The notes beneath the pieces were generated by a model. That model saw nothing but the letters and a program-made list of their open reading frames with translations, ran no database searches and had not been told where the DNA came from. From positions 124,001 to 188,000 of the forward strand of contig NZ_JAAXGE010000010.1 of the NCBI RefSeq assembly GCF_014750685.1: DNA of 64,000 bases, written 5' to 3'. Source of the DNA: Bacteroides sp. GM023 (lineage in GTDB: Bacteria > Bacteroidota > Bacteroidia > Bacteroidales > Bacteroidaceae). The position numbers and the translations under genes are program-made. How positions within the stretch are numbered: the first letter of the stretch is position 1; every line of letters starts with the position of its first letter. Positions 9,766 through 19,719 of the stretch are shown in pieces.

Positions 9766-9773
9766 TATCTTTG
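9766..9773 (+). promoter_or_regulatory. -7 box of the first PL12 gene
   Basis: TATCTTTG, 61 nt before the start codon, matches the Bacteroides -7 consensus. There is no TTTG at the usual -33 distance, which is common at activator-dependent promoters. Confidence 0.45.
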
Positions 9774-9833
9774 CGAAAAGGTGTGTAACTGCACCCGATA
9801 TTGAATCTAAGAACCCACTAAAACGTCTTTACT

Positions 9834-11972
9834 ATGAATTTGAAAAACAGTTTTTACTTATGCATGCTACTATCACTCACCATCATACTCACAGGGTGTA
9901 CCGACAAGGATACTCTCATCAAAGACATTGAAGATATTCCATCAGAAGATGATCCGACACCACCGGAAGACGATACTAAAGCAGATTTATTTGAAATTCT
10001 CAACCTCGATTATCCGGGTTTGGAAGAAGTAAAATCTTTGCATGAAGCAAAAAAAGACAACGCAGCCATGGAAAAGCTGCTTACTTATTACAGAAATAGA
10101 ACAGGAATAACAAATCCCAATTTATCTTCAACTCTCAGTGAAGCTGAACAGGGCTATGCCGACTATGCCATGAACGGATATCGTTTTTACGTTAACGATA
10201 ATTACCTGGAAGACAAAAACGAAAAGATTCCTTATTCGCTACAAAACAAAGACAATACGATTAATTGGGAATTTGCTCCCGCAGGTGCCGATAATGAATA
10301 TCAGAAACAATTGCATCGCCACAATTGGATGCCGATGCAAGGAAAAGCCTATCAACATTCTCACAACGAAGAATACATACTTTCATGGAAAGAAGTATAT
10401 ACCAATTGGGTTACCAAGCATCCAAAGCCGGATGGAAAGCCGGATAAATTCAAATGGTATCAGTTACAAGTATCCAATCGTATCATGGGGCAAACAGAAT
10501 TATTCGAGTATTTTAAATCTTCTGCCAATTTTAATACCGAATGGCTTTCATTTTTTCTGATTCATTTTGCGGAGCATGCTGATTATCTATCTTTATATAA
10601 ATATGCAGGAGAAAATAACATTCTATTGAGCCAAGCCATAGCATTGGTCTTTGCAGGTACCTTGTTTCCTGAATTGAAAGACGCCCCACAATGGCAAAAG
10701 ACTGGCTGCGACATCATTAATGAGCAAACCTCTAAGTTGTTTTTGAAAGATGGGATGACTAATGATCTCTCGCTCCATTATCATATAGGTATCGTAGATG
10801 GACTCTATGATTTAAAAAGACTGATTCTATTAAATGAATTACCGGAACATTTGCTTTCACCGGAACTTGATGAAGTTCTGTTGAAAGCGACCAAAGTAGT
10901 CATGCACTTCACATATCCCAGCTACTTTATCAAAGGAAGCAAAGACTGTAGTCCTGCATTCAACGACTCATGGATCAAAACCCGAAGTGTATTGAATAAA
11001 AACTACGTCAAATACACGGATATGTACCCGAATGATTCAGAACTTAACTACATGAAGACATATGGGAAAGAAGGCACTCAACCTGACACAAAAATCAAAA
11101 CATTCGAAAATTCCGGATTTTATGTATTACGCAACGATTGGACTCCACAATCGACCATGCTGGTACACAGCAATAATATATCTTCCAAATTGAATGATTC
11201 AAGCCATAACCAACTTGATAACGGAACATTTGAATTATATCACAACGGACGCAATTTCTTCCCCGATTCCGGTGTATGTGCATATATGAACGAAGATGAT
11301 GAAGAAGTGATGAAACTTCGCAGATGGTTCCGCCAAACCAAAGCTCATAATACGATGGTTCTAGGCAAATCTGAAGAACACGAAGATATAGGATCTGAAA
11401 ATATCAATAAAGCACAAGGTACCCTACTGCTTTCTAAAGAAGATGATAACCAACAATTAATAGTCACCGAAAATCAAGGATACAGTGATTTTAAACACCG
11501 CCGTTCCATCTTTTATGTGAAACAGCCTATTGAGTTCTTTGCATTCATAGATGAAGGATTTGGCACAGCAACAGGTTATGCCAAGTTGTATTTCCACCTT
11601 TGTGACGAAACATCTGTCAACAATGTCATATTGGATACTCAAGAGTTCGGTGCACATACGACCTTTGGAGATAATAATAACCTGTTCATCCGTAGTTTTG
11701 GAAGTCAGGATATGACTCTAAAACCTTTTGATGGACGAATCTCTTATCAGACAGATAGAAAATATGAAAAAAGAACAGCTTATTCCGTTGTCATGAAGAA
11801 AAACAAAAATACTCCTGTACGCTTCATTACTATATTATATCCGGTAACAACAGCATCTAATCATAAGATTCACGCAGAATTCACCGACAATCCTGCAAAC
11901 TCTACTAATGTTTCTATCAAAGTGACTATTGATAATAAGTCATACGATTTGAATTATCAACTTAAAAACTGA
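9834..11972 (+). CDS. PL12-family heparin/heparan sulfate lyase, surface lipoprotein (extra copy)
   Basis: The 712-aa protein has a lipoprotein signal with lipid Cys22 (LTGC) followed by acidic residues (KDIEDIPSEDD), which suggests surface display. It carries the heparinase II/III alpha toroid plus C-terminal beta domain. Residues matching the PL12 active site are Tyr316 in LHYHIG, His458 in SHNQLDNGTFE and His505 in AHNT. The RRSIFYV and DSGV blocks are shared with the two other PL12 proteins here. Closest relative in the window is the next gene (same length, most blocks conserved), so it looks like a tandem duplicate that has diverged. It is probably an endo-acting lyase cutting chains at the surface. 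It has its own promoter and a terminator after it, so it is a separate transcript. Confidence 0.85.
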   Translation: MNLKNSFYLCMLLSLTIILTGCTDKDTLIKDIEDIPSEDDPTPPEDDTKADLFEILNLDYPGLEEVKSLHEAKKDNAAMEKLLTYYRNRTGITNPNLSSTLSEAEQGYADYAMNGYRFYVNDNYLEDKNEKIPYSLQNKDNTINWEFAPAGADNEYQKQLHRHNWMPMQGKAYQHSHNEEYILSWKEVYTNWVTKHPKPDGKPDKFKWYQLQVSNRIMGQTELFEYFKSSANFNTEWLSFFLIHFAEHADYLSLYKYAGENNILLSQAIALVFAGTLFPELKDAPQWQKTGCDIINEQTSKLFLKDGMTNDLSLHYHIGIVDGLYDLKRLILLNELPEHLLSPELDEVLLKATKVVMHFTYPSYFIKGSKDCSPAFNDSWIKTRSVLNKNYVKYTDMYPNDSELNYMKTYGKEGTQPDTKIKTFENSGFYVLRNDWTPQSTMLVHSNNISSKLNDSSHNQLDNGTFELYHNGRNFFPDSGVCAYMNEDDEEVMKLRRWFRQTKAHNTMVLGKSEEHEDIGSENINKAQGTLLLSKEDDNQQLIVTENQGYSDFKHRRSIFYVKQPIEFFAFIDEGFGTATGYAKLYFHLCDETSVNNVILDTQEFGAHTTFGDNNNLFIRSFGSQDMTLKPFDGRISYQTDRKYEKRTAYSVVMKKNKNTPVRFITILYPVTTASNHKIHAEFTDNPANSTNVSIKVTIDNKSYDLNYQLKN

Positions 11973-12077
11973 AACTTCCAACATTCATTTCAGACTAAAA
12001 ATCATCCAATGAAACATCTAAAAATGTACAAAATCCATCGCATGAGTATAACAGGAGTAGATTACATTATGATATAT

Positions 12078-12112
12078 AAAAAGCCGGGAATCAGAAGCAT
12101 AGCAGGCTTTTT
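12078..12112 (+). terminator. Terminator after the first PL12 gene
   Basis: AAAAAGCC (12078-12085) pairs with GGCTTTTT (12105-12112), ending in a T run. It separates the first PL12 transcript from the next operon. Confidence 0.55.
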
Positions 12113-12210
12113 AAACAAGAATAGCATTTGATTCAACAATATTAATATCAAAAAAATCATTTTTGAACAAAGCTTGAACAACATAAGCTGACATTAAAAA
12201 ATAAACAAGC

Positions 12211-12218
12211 TACATTTG
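12211..12218 (+). promoter_or_regulatory. -7 box of the PL12-SGBP-SusCD operon
   Basis: TACATTTG, 44 nt before the second PL12 gene, matches the Bacteroides -7 consensus. The upstream stretch has a direct repeat TTGAAC-AAAGC-TTGAAC but no -33 at normal spacing. Confidence 0.45.
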
Positions 12219-12262
12219 CAAACAGTAAAATATAACTTTTAATAATTAAAACCTAATAAAGT

Positions 12263-14401
12263 ATGAAGAACATCTTCTTTATTTGCATGTGTGCATTCTT
12301 TGCATGCATCGGATGTACAGATGACGACAACGAACTTATCACTGATGGTGGAGATTTGGAGATCAACGGTCCTTCTCTACCCAACGATGTAATCAACGAA
12401 AAGTTATTCGAGGTGATCAACCTGGATTATCCCGGACTAGAAAAAGCTAAATCACATTATGAAACTGGAAACTATTATTGGGCAGCAAAAGAAATTTTAG
12501 AATACTATCGTACGCGTACAAACGTAACCAATCCGAATTTTTCTTTAATGAACGTAACAGTGACAGAAAACGAAAAATCTATCGCAGACTATGCATTAAC
12601 AGACTTTTGCTTTTACGTTAAGAACTTCTATCAGAACAATGACACGCAACAACCTTGGTCATTAAAAAAAGATGGTAAGATAGACTGGACCTTCTCTCCC
12701 GAAGGTGCTTCTGACGAATATCAAAAACAGCTGCATCGTCACCAATGGTTCATTCCACAAGCAAAAGCATATCGCACAAGCAATGATGAGAAGTACGCTA
12801 CTAACTGGATAAGTGTCTATAGTGATTGGATGACACAAAATCCACAACCTACAAGTGGTCCAAACACAACCAGTTGGTGGCAATTGCAAGTGGCTACCCG
12901 CATCAATGACCAAGTCAAGTTATTGGAATATTTCAAGAATTCTGTCAACTTTTCACCTGAATGGCTTTCTGCATTTTTAGTCAAAATTGCAGAACAAGCA
13001 GATTTCTTAGTACAATATCCTTATGAACAGGCAGGTAATATTCTGATTTCGCAAGGAGCGGCTTTGGCTACGGCAGGAACACTTCTCCCCGAATTAAAAA
13101 ATGCTCAGACTTGGCAAAACACCGGATTCAACATTCTAAGCCAACAGGTCCAGGAACAATTTCTGGAAGATGGAATGCACTATGAACTAGACCTCAGTTA
13201 TCATATATCTGCAATTGCCGATTATTATGAAATTATCAAGCTAGCCGAAGCTAACAACATTACAGATAAACTACCCGCTACATTGAAAGAAACTCTGGAA
13301 AAAGCTGCCGAAGTAGTTATAAACTTTACTTATCCGAGCTATTTCAGTGGAATCGGAAAATACTTCGTACCGGGTTTCAACGATACCCGTCAAGCTTCGT
13401 GGAGCCGTAGTGTGCTTAATAAAAATTTCAATAGATATATAGAGATGTTCCCCAACAATGCTAATATCAAATATATGGCAACTTATGGCAAGGGTACACG
13501 CCCGGATGTTACACCGAAGCTATTCTCTACATCCGGCTATTATGTATTGCGTAACGGATGGGATAAAGCATCCACGATGTTTATCCTAAGCAATAACTAT
13601 GCGGAAACAGCACCGGATATCTGGTCACATAACCAAGCGGATAACGGTACGTTCGAACTTTATCATAACGGGCGTAATTTCTTCCCCGACTCTGGCGTCT
13701 ATGCCTATACCAACACAACTGGGGGCAGCAACGACAATCGCAAATGGTTCCGCCAATCTGAAGTGCACAACACACTTACTTTGGGAGCGAATCATACAGA
13801 CCTGAAAGACGGAGCCAGTTATACCACCACTCAGGGAAGACTGATTAAATGCAGTACGGAAGGTACCACAGAAGTGCTAGTGACGGAAAATGACGGATAT
13901 AAGAACCTTACTCATAGACGCTATGTATTCTTCGTCGAAAAGAAATTCTTTGTAATCGTAGACGAAGGTATAGGAGAAGGTACGACTACCACTCCTGTCA
14001 ACATCAATTTCAATTTATGCGAGGGAAATGATAGTGAAGTAATTATTGACGAAGATCTCCACGGAGCACACACTAATTTCGCCGACGGTAACAATATCAT
14101 AATCCGCACAGTGAAAACAAATGATGACGGAAAAGTGACTCTCACTCCTTTTGCAGGAAGAGTCTCTTATGATACCAATGACAACGCAACCTTCGAACGT
14201 AAAGCCTATTCTGTTAATATGGCTGCAAAAAGTGGAAGAAAGGCAGCGCGTTTTCTCACTGTCATCTATCCTGTGCAGGGAAGTACGGATGCAACGGAAA
14301 TATCCGGTTCATTTATCGCTGGAGGCTACAACGACAACGGAGTTTCCTGTTCAGTAACCGTTGCTGGCAAAACTTATGAGTTGAATTATCAAATCCAATA
14401 A
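12263..14401 (+). CDS. PL12-family heparin/heparan sulfate lyase, surface lipoprotein
   Basis: The 712-aa protein has a lipoprotein signal (lipid Cys18 in ACIGC) followed by TDDDNE, an acidic tail typical of surface export. Heparinase II/III features: an alpha toroid with Asn in AGNILIS, Tyr313 in LSYHIS, His456 in SHNQADNGTFE and His502 in VHNT, then a beta-sandwich domain. It is positioned like BT4662 of B. thetaiotaomicron, a surface heparin lyase. It is first in an operon with the glycan-binding protein (16-nt gap) and SusC/SusD. It likely cleaves sulfated chains at the cell surface to oligosaccharides that SusCD can import. Confidence 0.88.
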   Translation: MKNIFFICMCAFFACIGCTDDDNELITDGGDLEINGPSLPNDVINEKLFEVINLDYPGLEKAKSHYETGNYYWAAKEILEYYRTRTNVTNPNFSLMNVTVTENEKSIADYALTDFCFYVKNFYQNNDTQQPWSLKKDGKIDWTFSPEGASDEYQKQLHRHQWFIPQAKAYRTSNDEKYATNWISVYSDWMTQNPQPTSGPNTTSWWQLQVATRINDQVKLLEYFKNSVNFSPEWLSAFLVKIAEQADFLVQYPYEQAGNILISQGAALATAGTLLPELKNAQTWQNTGFNILSQQVQEQFLEDGMHYELDLSYHISAIADYYEIIKLAEANNITDKLPATLKETLEKAAEVVINFTYPSYFSGIGKYFVPGFNDTRQASWSRSVLNKNFNRYIEMFPNNANIKYMATYGKGTRPDVTPKLFSTSGYYVLRNGWDKASTMFILSNNYAETAPDIWSHNQADNGTFELYHNGRNFFPDSGVYAYTNTTGGSNDNRKWFRQSEVHNTLTLGANHTDLKDGASYTTTQGRLIKCSTEGTTEVLVTENDGYKNLTHRRYVFFVEKKFFVIVDEGIGEGTTTTPVNINFNLCEGNDSEVIIDEDLHGAHTNFADGNNIIIRTVKTNDDGKVTLTPFAGRVSYDTNDNATFERKAYSVNMAAKSGRKAARFLTVIYPVQGSTDATEISGSFIAGGYNDNGVSCSVTVAGKTYELNYQIQ

Positions 14402-14417
14402 ACTTAAAATAGTAAAT

Positions 14418-16517
14418 ATGAACCTTAAAACATTACTTAGCAAGGGACTGATGCTCTTAGTGATCATCTTGTCGGGACATTTCGTCACCTCTTGTACAGA
14501 CCCAGAAACGACAGATTCTACCAAATTTGCCATCTTTTATTCAGGAGTGACAGATATAGGTCCTTCCATGAACTTTAACCTTAATTCACCGACATACATC
14601 GGTGCCGCACCCTCAGATTTTGCAATCACAGGGATTACGCTTGACAATGAAACATATAGTACAGACTGTTTTGTCATTGACACAAACAGCGGATCTATCT
14701 CCTTGCAAAATACTGAAAAATTGCCTGTAGGTACGTATAAACTAACAATAGCCTGTACATCAAACGGCAATCGTCACGAGTTTAAGGATGCGGTAACAGT
14801 AAATATGCTGGCACCCGTGCCTGACGGTATTACTGTGGAACCTAACGAAGTGACAGTTGACTTTACGGATATCGATAATGAAGATGCAACCGCTCAAGTG
14901 ACAACAGACAATAGTACTCATGTATCCATCACTAAATATGAAATAATTCAAGAAGAAGGATATGAATACTTTGCTATCACACAGACCGGAAAGATCAGCA
15001 TCAATAAGAATTATAAAGGTGAAATTCCTCCAGGAAAATACACACTGAATCTGAAACTGACCACTGGTGCAGGAGCAGGCATCTTTGAAAATGCAGTGAC
15101 TTTCAATATTATATCTAAACCATTGTCATTAATATACACTCCCAATTCAGTCAAAGCAGAAAAAAATAGTGCATACGTTACTACTGTACCTGTATTGAAG
15201 GGTTCACTAGAAGAACTGGCTTACAGCATCAAATCCGTGACACCGGAAAACGCACCTATCACCATAGATCCGACAACAGGTGTCTTATCATTAAGCGAAA
15301 ACAATGGGTTGGAAATCGATACCGAATGTAAAGTTAGCATATCCGTTACTAACAAATATGGAAGTACAGATTTCGACGAAGCATTCATTATTAATATTGT
15401 AGCTTTCATTAATCCTATCACCACCTTCTCTTATGATAATCAAGAAGAGGTTCAAGGTACAGCATTTACATTCTCTCCTACCGAAATAGATGGCGATCAA
15501 GTTAGCTATGAATTTGTGAATCTTCCGGCAGAACTGAATGGGAAGCTGAATATAGATGAACACTTAGGAGTAATCTCTGCCAAAAAAGGTAATACTATTC
15601 AAATAAAGAATTATACTATTCAAGTAAAAGCTCATAATGCTAAAAGCGAAAAGATTACTTCTTTCAACCTGAATATTAAGGAGAATGAGAATTATTTCAC
15701 TTATATCCGATACGGAAACAACTTAGGATTAGACGAAGCCGCAGAAGCAAGTCAATATAGAGTAAACAGTGCTAATGAACTGCAAGGGTTAAGTCTCGAA
15801 CCTAAAACCGATGCCAAAAACGGTGTTCAGCTCACATGGAGCGTAGTCACCAAACACCAAATGAGTGGAACGACAATAGATTCTGCAACCGGTAAATTGT
15901 CTCTGAAAGGCTATAAAGCCAACCAATGTGGTGTCATTATTGTAACTGCAACAGCTGGAAAAGGAACACCTGCTGAAGTCTCTGTCAATGTTCCCGTATT
16001 CTTCAACTTCCCTGCTACAAGTGGAGTTAAAGTGCTATATTCTCCATTTGCATTCAGAGTGAATCCAGCAAAGGGTGGAATCTCTAAAGAACCAACTCTT
16101 GAAGGCGTAAGTGACCCTGCTAAATTCGCTATGGATTATAGAAGAACTTTCAACTATTACAATGTAAACGGTGAACTTGTGGAAGGAACAGTAAGTGCCA
16201 GTGTTACAAATACATTCCTAGCCGAAGTCTTCAGAGCTTATTATGGTGACAAGAACCCAAATTACGGTTCAAAAGATCCGCTGTCTTACTACAGTAACAG
16301 TACTAATCTCAGTCAGGCTTGTGCATATGTCGACCAGACTGCAAACTGGGCCGTAAAAGTGAATCCGGGAAAATGGAAAAATACCGACGGAGTATATGCT
16401 GATGGGGCAATGATTGGGCAGATGACACTCGTTACTAATGGAGATTTCAGTGCTAATAGTATCAATGGTGGCACTCAGGTATTCCCATTCATCATTTGGT
16501 TTGATCCAAACTTCTAA
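14418..16517 (+). CDS. Surface glycan-binding lipoprotein (BT4661-like)
   Basis: The 699-aa protein begins with a lipoprotein signal (lipid Cys in VTSC, followed by TDPETT). It then shows several repeated all-beta modules with the pattern DPTTGVLSLSENN, SATGKLSLKGY and TNSGSISLQN, typical of Ig-like or cadherin-like folds in tandem. A distinct C-terminal domain begins near residue 530. No catalytic signature is visible. Its place between the surface lyase and SusC, and its length, match the heparin-binding surface protein BT4661. It probably holds long chains outside the cell next to the lyase and importer. Confidence 0.8.
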   Translation: MNLKTLLSKGLMLLVIILSGHFVTSCTDPETTDSTKFAIFYSGVTDIGPSMNFNLNSPTYIGAAPSDFAITGITLDNETYSTDCFVIDTNSGSISLQNTEKLPVGTYKLTIACTSNGNRHEFKDAVTVNMLAPVPDGITVEPNEVTVDFTDIDNEDATAQVTTDNSTHVSITKYEIIQEEGYEYFAITQTGKISINKNYKGEIPPGKYTLNLKLTTGAGAGIFENAVTFNIISKPLSLIYTPNSVKAEKNSAYVTTVPVLKGSLEELAYSIKSVTPENAPITIDPTTGVLSLSENNGLEIDTECKVSISVTNKYGSTDFDEAFIINIVAFINPITTFSYDNQEEVQGTAFTFSPTEIDGDQVSYEFVNLPAELNGKLNIDEHLGVISAKKGNTIQIKNYTIQVKAHNAKSEKITSFNLNIKENENYFTYIRYGNNLGLDEAAEASQYRVNSANELQGLSLEPKTDAKNGVQLTWSVVTKHQMSGTTIDSATGKLSLKGYKANQCGVIIVTATAGKGTPAEVSVNVPVFFNFPATSGVKVLYSPFAFRVNPAKGGISKEPTLEGVSDPAKFAMDYRRTFNYYNVNGELVEGTVSASVTNTFLAEVFRAYYGDKNPNYGSKDPLSYYSNSTNLSQACAYVDQTANWAVKVNPGKWKNTDGVYADGAMIGQMTLVTNGDFSANSINGGTQVFPFIIWFDPNF

Positions 16518-16542
16518 ATACTAATGAATTATATAAATCACA

Positions 16543-19500
16543 ATGAATATGTTTAAATTAAGATACAACACGTTGAGCAAAAGAGGGTATTTCACCCTCT
16601 TGGCTCTCTTGATCACCCTCACCACGTTTGCACAAGATATAAATGTAAAAGGTGTGGTGCTGGATGAAACAGATACTCCTTTAATTGGAGCAACAATACA
16701 AGTGAAAGGAAGCAAAGCAGGTACAATTACAGACTTTGACGGTAACTTCACGATAAATGCTCCTAAAAATGGAACTTTGTCAATCAGCTATATAGGCTAC
16801 AAAACCGAGGATGTTAAAATTCAGGGAAAAAACAAATTGTCTATAAAACTGACTCCTGATAACGCCATGTTGGACGAGGTTGTCGTTGTCGGATATGGAA
16901 CTATGAAAAAAAATGACTTGACTGGCTCGGTCGCTTCCCTAGGTGCCAAAAACATAGAGGGCTTCAAAACCGGCTCTGTAATGGGAACCCTGGGAGGACA
17001 AGTTGCCGGTGTACAAGTTACATCAACTGATGGAACACCGGGAGCAGGTTTCGACATCAAGATTCGTGGTGTAGGTACTGTAACTGGAGACGCTTCGCCA
17101 CTTTTCATTGTCGATGGTTTTGAAGTGAGTAGTCTCGACCATCTTTCCAATTCCGACATTCAAAATATGGAATTTCTGAAAGATGCATCTGCTGCCGCTA
17201 TTTACGGAGCCCGTGCAGCAAACGGTGTTGTATTGGTTACGACCAAATCCGGAAAAGAAGGTAAACCGGTTATCACATATAATGGATCAGCCAGTTATCG
17301 TAAAATCTCAAAAATGCTGGATCAACTATCTCCATATGATTTCGTACAATTACAGATGGAAATCAATCCATCCAAATATGCAACGACTTACTATCAGGAA
17401 GGTAATGATAAAAATGGAGAACCATACATTCACCAAACGATTGACGACTATCTGACTGACCCGGGAGTAGACTGGCAAAAAGAATCTTTTGCCCCGACAT
17501 GGTCACAAGACCATAGCCTGTCTATCTCCGGTGGTAATAAAGAAAGCAAATATTCTGCTTCTTTTTCACATTATAACGAAAATGGTATCTTTACAAACAG
17601 CGGTTTCCAAAAAACAACAGGAAAACTCCGTCTCATCCAACAAGTAACCAAGGCAGTATCATTCGATGCAACTGTTAATTATGCCAACACAGTGAAAAAA
17701 GGGGTGGGAACTTCAGGCGACAATGGACGTTTTAATATGCTTTCCATGATTTTACGCGCACGTCCTACTCCAGGTAATAGCATGACCAACGAAGAATTTC
17801 TAGCTGCCGCTATCGACCCGTTGATTCTCTCAGATACAGAAAGTATCTCACAAGTAAATCCTATCGTTCAAGCTAAATCTGTCAATAGCCGGAGACAAGC
17901 AGAACTTTGGGGAACAAACCTTGCCATTACCGTTAAACTGACTAAGGACCTTACATTCAAAACTGCCGGAACTTACAATACAACCAACACTCGCGATGAT
18001 GTTTTCTATACTGAATCATCTCGTGAAGCATATCGTAACGGTAACAGCGCTTATGGACAGACGCAAATGACAAAAGCATTACGCTGGATTAACAATAACA
18101 CCTTGACATACAATAAGAAATTCAAGAAAAAGCATACACTCAATGTCATGCTGGGACATGAATTTTCTTTCAATAGCAGTGAATACCTGCAAGGTCAAGC
18201 CAAAGATTTTCCATTTGACAATCTAGGAAGTGATAACTTAGGCATCGGTGCCACTCCCAGTAAAGTTAATACTTATAGAAGCGAAAAAAAACTGCTTTCT
18301 TTCTTTGCCCGTGGTAATTATAACTTTGACAACCGTTATTTACTTACAGCGACCGTACGTGCAGACGGTTCTACCGTATTTGCCAAAAATAATAAATGGG
18401 GTTACTTCCCTTCTTTCTCTGCCGCATGGCGTATTTCCGAAGAGAAGTTTATGAAAGAGATCAAACCTATTTCAAACCTGAAACTCCGTTTCGGATGGGG
18501 TACGGTAGGTAACGACCGCATTGCCAATAATCTGTCAATGGATTTATATACGATGAGTAAATATGGATTGGGAAGCCAACTGATTACAGTATTGAATCCG
18601 AAACAATTGCCTAATCCTGACCTAAAATGGGAAGGTTCGACAACCACCAATCTAGGAATTGACTTAGGATTATTTGAAAATCGGCTGAATTTCTCCGCAG
18701 ACTTCTTCGTGAAAAACACGAAAGACTTACTATTGGCTCAAAGTCTGGCATATGTTACAGGATTCGGTTCTCAATACCAAAATATCGGTAAAATACAAAA
18801 TAAAGGTATCGAGCTGAATCTGAACAGTACGAACATCCAAACTAAAAATTTCTTATGGCAAACAGATTTCAATATCTCGTTCCTTACAAATACCTTGAAA
18901 TCTTTACAGCCGGGTACTACTACGATGTATGCTCGCACAGGATTTAGTTCAGACTTCACAGACTATGATTATATAGCAACAATCGGTTCTTCTTTAGGAC
19001 AAATTTATGGCTATAAATACGACGGCGTATACCAAACGTCCGATTTTAATGTAACTCCGGATGGTAAAATGATATTAAAACCCGGAATTACCGATATCAG
19101 CGAACATGCGGGAAGACCTGTAGAACCGGGTATGGTGAAGTATAAAGACATTGACGGAGACGGTTCTATCACCACCAAGGACCTTACGGTAATTGGGAAT
19201 GGTATTCCTAAATGGTATGGAGGTATTACCAATACATTCAATTACAAGCAGATAGACTTTAGTTTTATGTTCCAATTCAACTATGGAAATGATGTTTATA
19301 ACGCAACTCGTCTTTTTAGTACACAAACACAAGACGAACGTTATAACCAGTTAGCAGAAGTAGCGGACAGATGGACGCCTACACATGCATCCAATCGGGT
19401 TCCTTCGGCCAAAGGTTATGTGAAGAATGAATTGTATTCACGCTTTATTGAAGATGGTTCTTTCCTTCGCTTGAAGAACGTTGTCTTAGGTTATACACTA

Positions 19501-19701
19501 CCAAGCAAATGGACTAGAAAATTCTACATATCACGCCTACGCGCCTATGCCTCCGCACAGAATCTGTTCTGTATAACCAAATACAGCGGATATGACCCGG
19601 AAGTATCTATGGGGGCTAATAATCCGATGACTCCTGGACTCGACTGGGGAGCTTACCCAAAGAGTAGAGTATATACATTCGGTCTTGAAATTCAGTTCTA
19701 A
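16543..19701 (+). CDS. SusC-like TonB-dependent outer membrane transporter
   Basis: The 1052-aa protein has a signal peptide ending at TFAQ, a carboxypeptidase-regulatory-like N-terminal domain (GVVLDETDTPLIGATIQVKG), a TonB box region (LDEVVVVGYGT), a plug domain with the FLKDASAAAIYGARAANGV signature, and a 22-strand barrel ending with aromatic F (YTFGLEIQF). It imports oligosaccharides across the outer membrane with the SusD partner encoded 18 nt downstream. Context gives the substrate: heparin/heparan sulfate oligosaccharides. Confidence 0.95.
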   Translation: MNMFKLRYNTLSKRGYFTLLALLITLTTFAQDINVKGVVLDETDTPLIGATIQVKGSKAGTITDFDGNFTINAPKNGTLSISYIGYKTEDVKIQGKNKLSIKLTPDNAMLDEVVVVGYGTMKKNDLTGSVASLGAKNIEGFKTGSVMGTLGGQVAGVQVTSTDGTPGAGFDIKIRGVGTVTGDASPLFIVDGFEVSSLDHLSNSDIQNMEFLKDASAAAIYGARAANGVVLVTTKSGKEGKPVITYNGSASYRKISKMLDQLSPYDFVQLQMEINPSKYATTYYQEGNDKNGEPYIHQTIDDYLTDPGVDWQKESFAPTWSQDHSLSISGGNKESKYSASFSHYNENGIFTNSGFQKTTGKLRLIQQVTKAVSFDATVNYANTVKKGVGTSGDNGRFNMLSMILRARPTPGNSMTNEEFLAAAIDPLILSDTESISQVNPIVQAKSVNSRRQAELWGTNLAITVKLTKDLTFKTAGTYNTTNTRDDVFYTESSREAYRNGNSAYGQTQMTKALRWINNNTLTYNKKFKKKHTLNVMLGHEFSFNSSEYLQGQAKDFPFDNLGSDNLGIGATPSKVNTYRSEKKLLSFFARGNYNFDNRYLLTATVRADGSTVFAKNNKWGYFPSFSAAWRISEEKFMKEIKPISNLKLRFGWGTVGNDRIANNLSMDLYTMSKYGLGSQLITVLNPKQLPNPDLKWEGSTTTNLGIDLGLFENRLNFSADFFVKNTKDLLLAQSLAYVTGFGSQYQNIGKIQNKGIELNLNSTNIQTKNFLWQTDFNISFLTNTLKSLQPGTTTMYARTGFSSDFTDYDYIATIGSSLGQIYGYKYDGVYQTSDFNVTPDGKMILKPGITDISEHAGRPVEPGMVKYKDIDGDGSITTKDLTVIGNGIPKWYGGITNTFNYKQIDFSFMFQFNYGNDVYNATRLFSTQTQDERYNQLAEVADRWTPTHASNRVPSAKGYVKNELYSRFIEDGSFLRLKNVVLGYTLPSKWTRKFYISRLRAYASAQNLFCITKYSGYDPEVSMGANNPMTPGLDWGAYPKSRVYTFGLEIQF

Positions 19702-19719
19702 TCTATAAAAACAGTAAAA

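Larger units (their letters stand above)
9230..9833. other. Intergenic regulatory region between HTCS and the first PL12
   Basis: A 604-bp AT-rich stretch with no credible gene. It holds an AT-rich inverted repeat (9274-9321), a cluster of GTTG/CAAC dyads (9501-9570) and a -7 box (9766-9773) shortly before the first lyase gene. The rest shows no structure I can name. Confidence 0.6.

Noticed and set aside
12009..12131. 40-codon frame between the first two PL12 genes
   Set aside because: It overlaps the terminator hairpin and shows no recognisable protein features.
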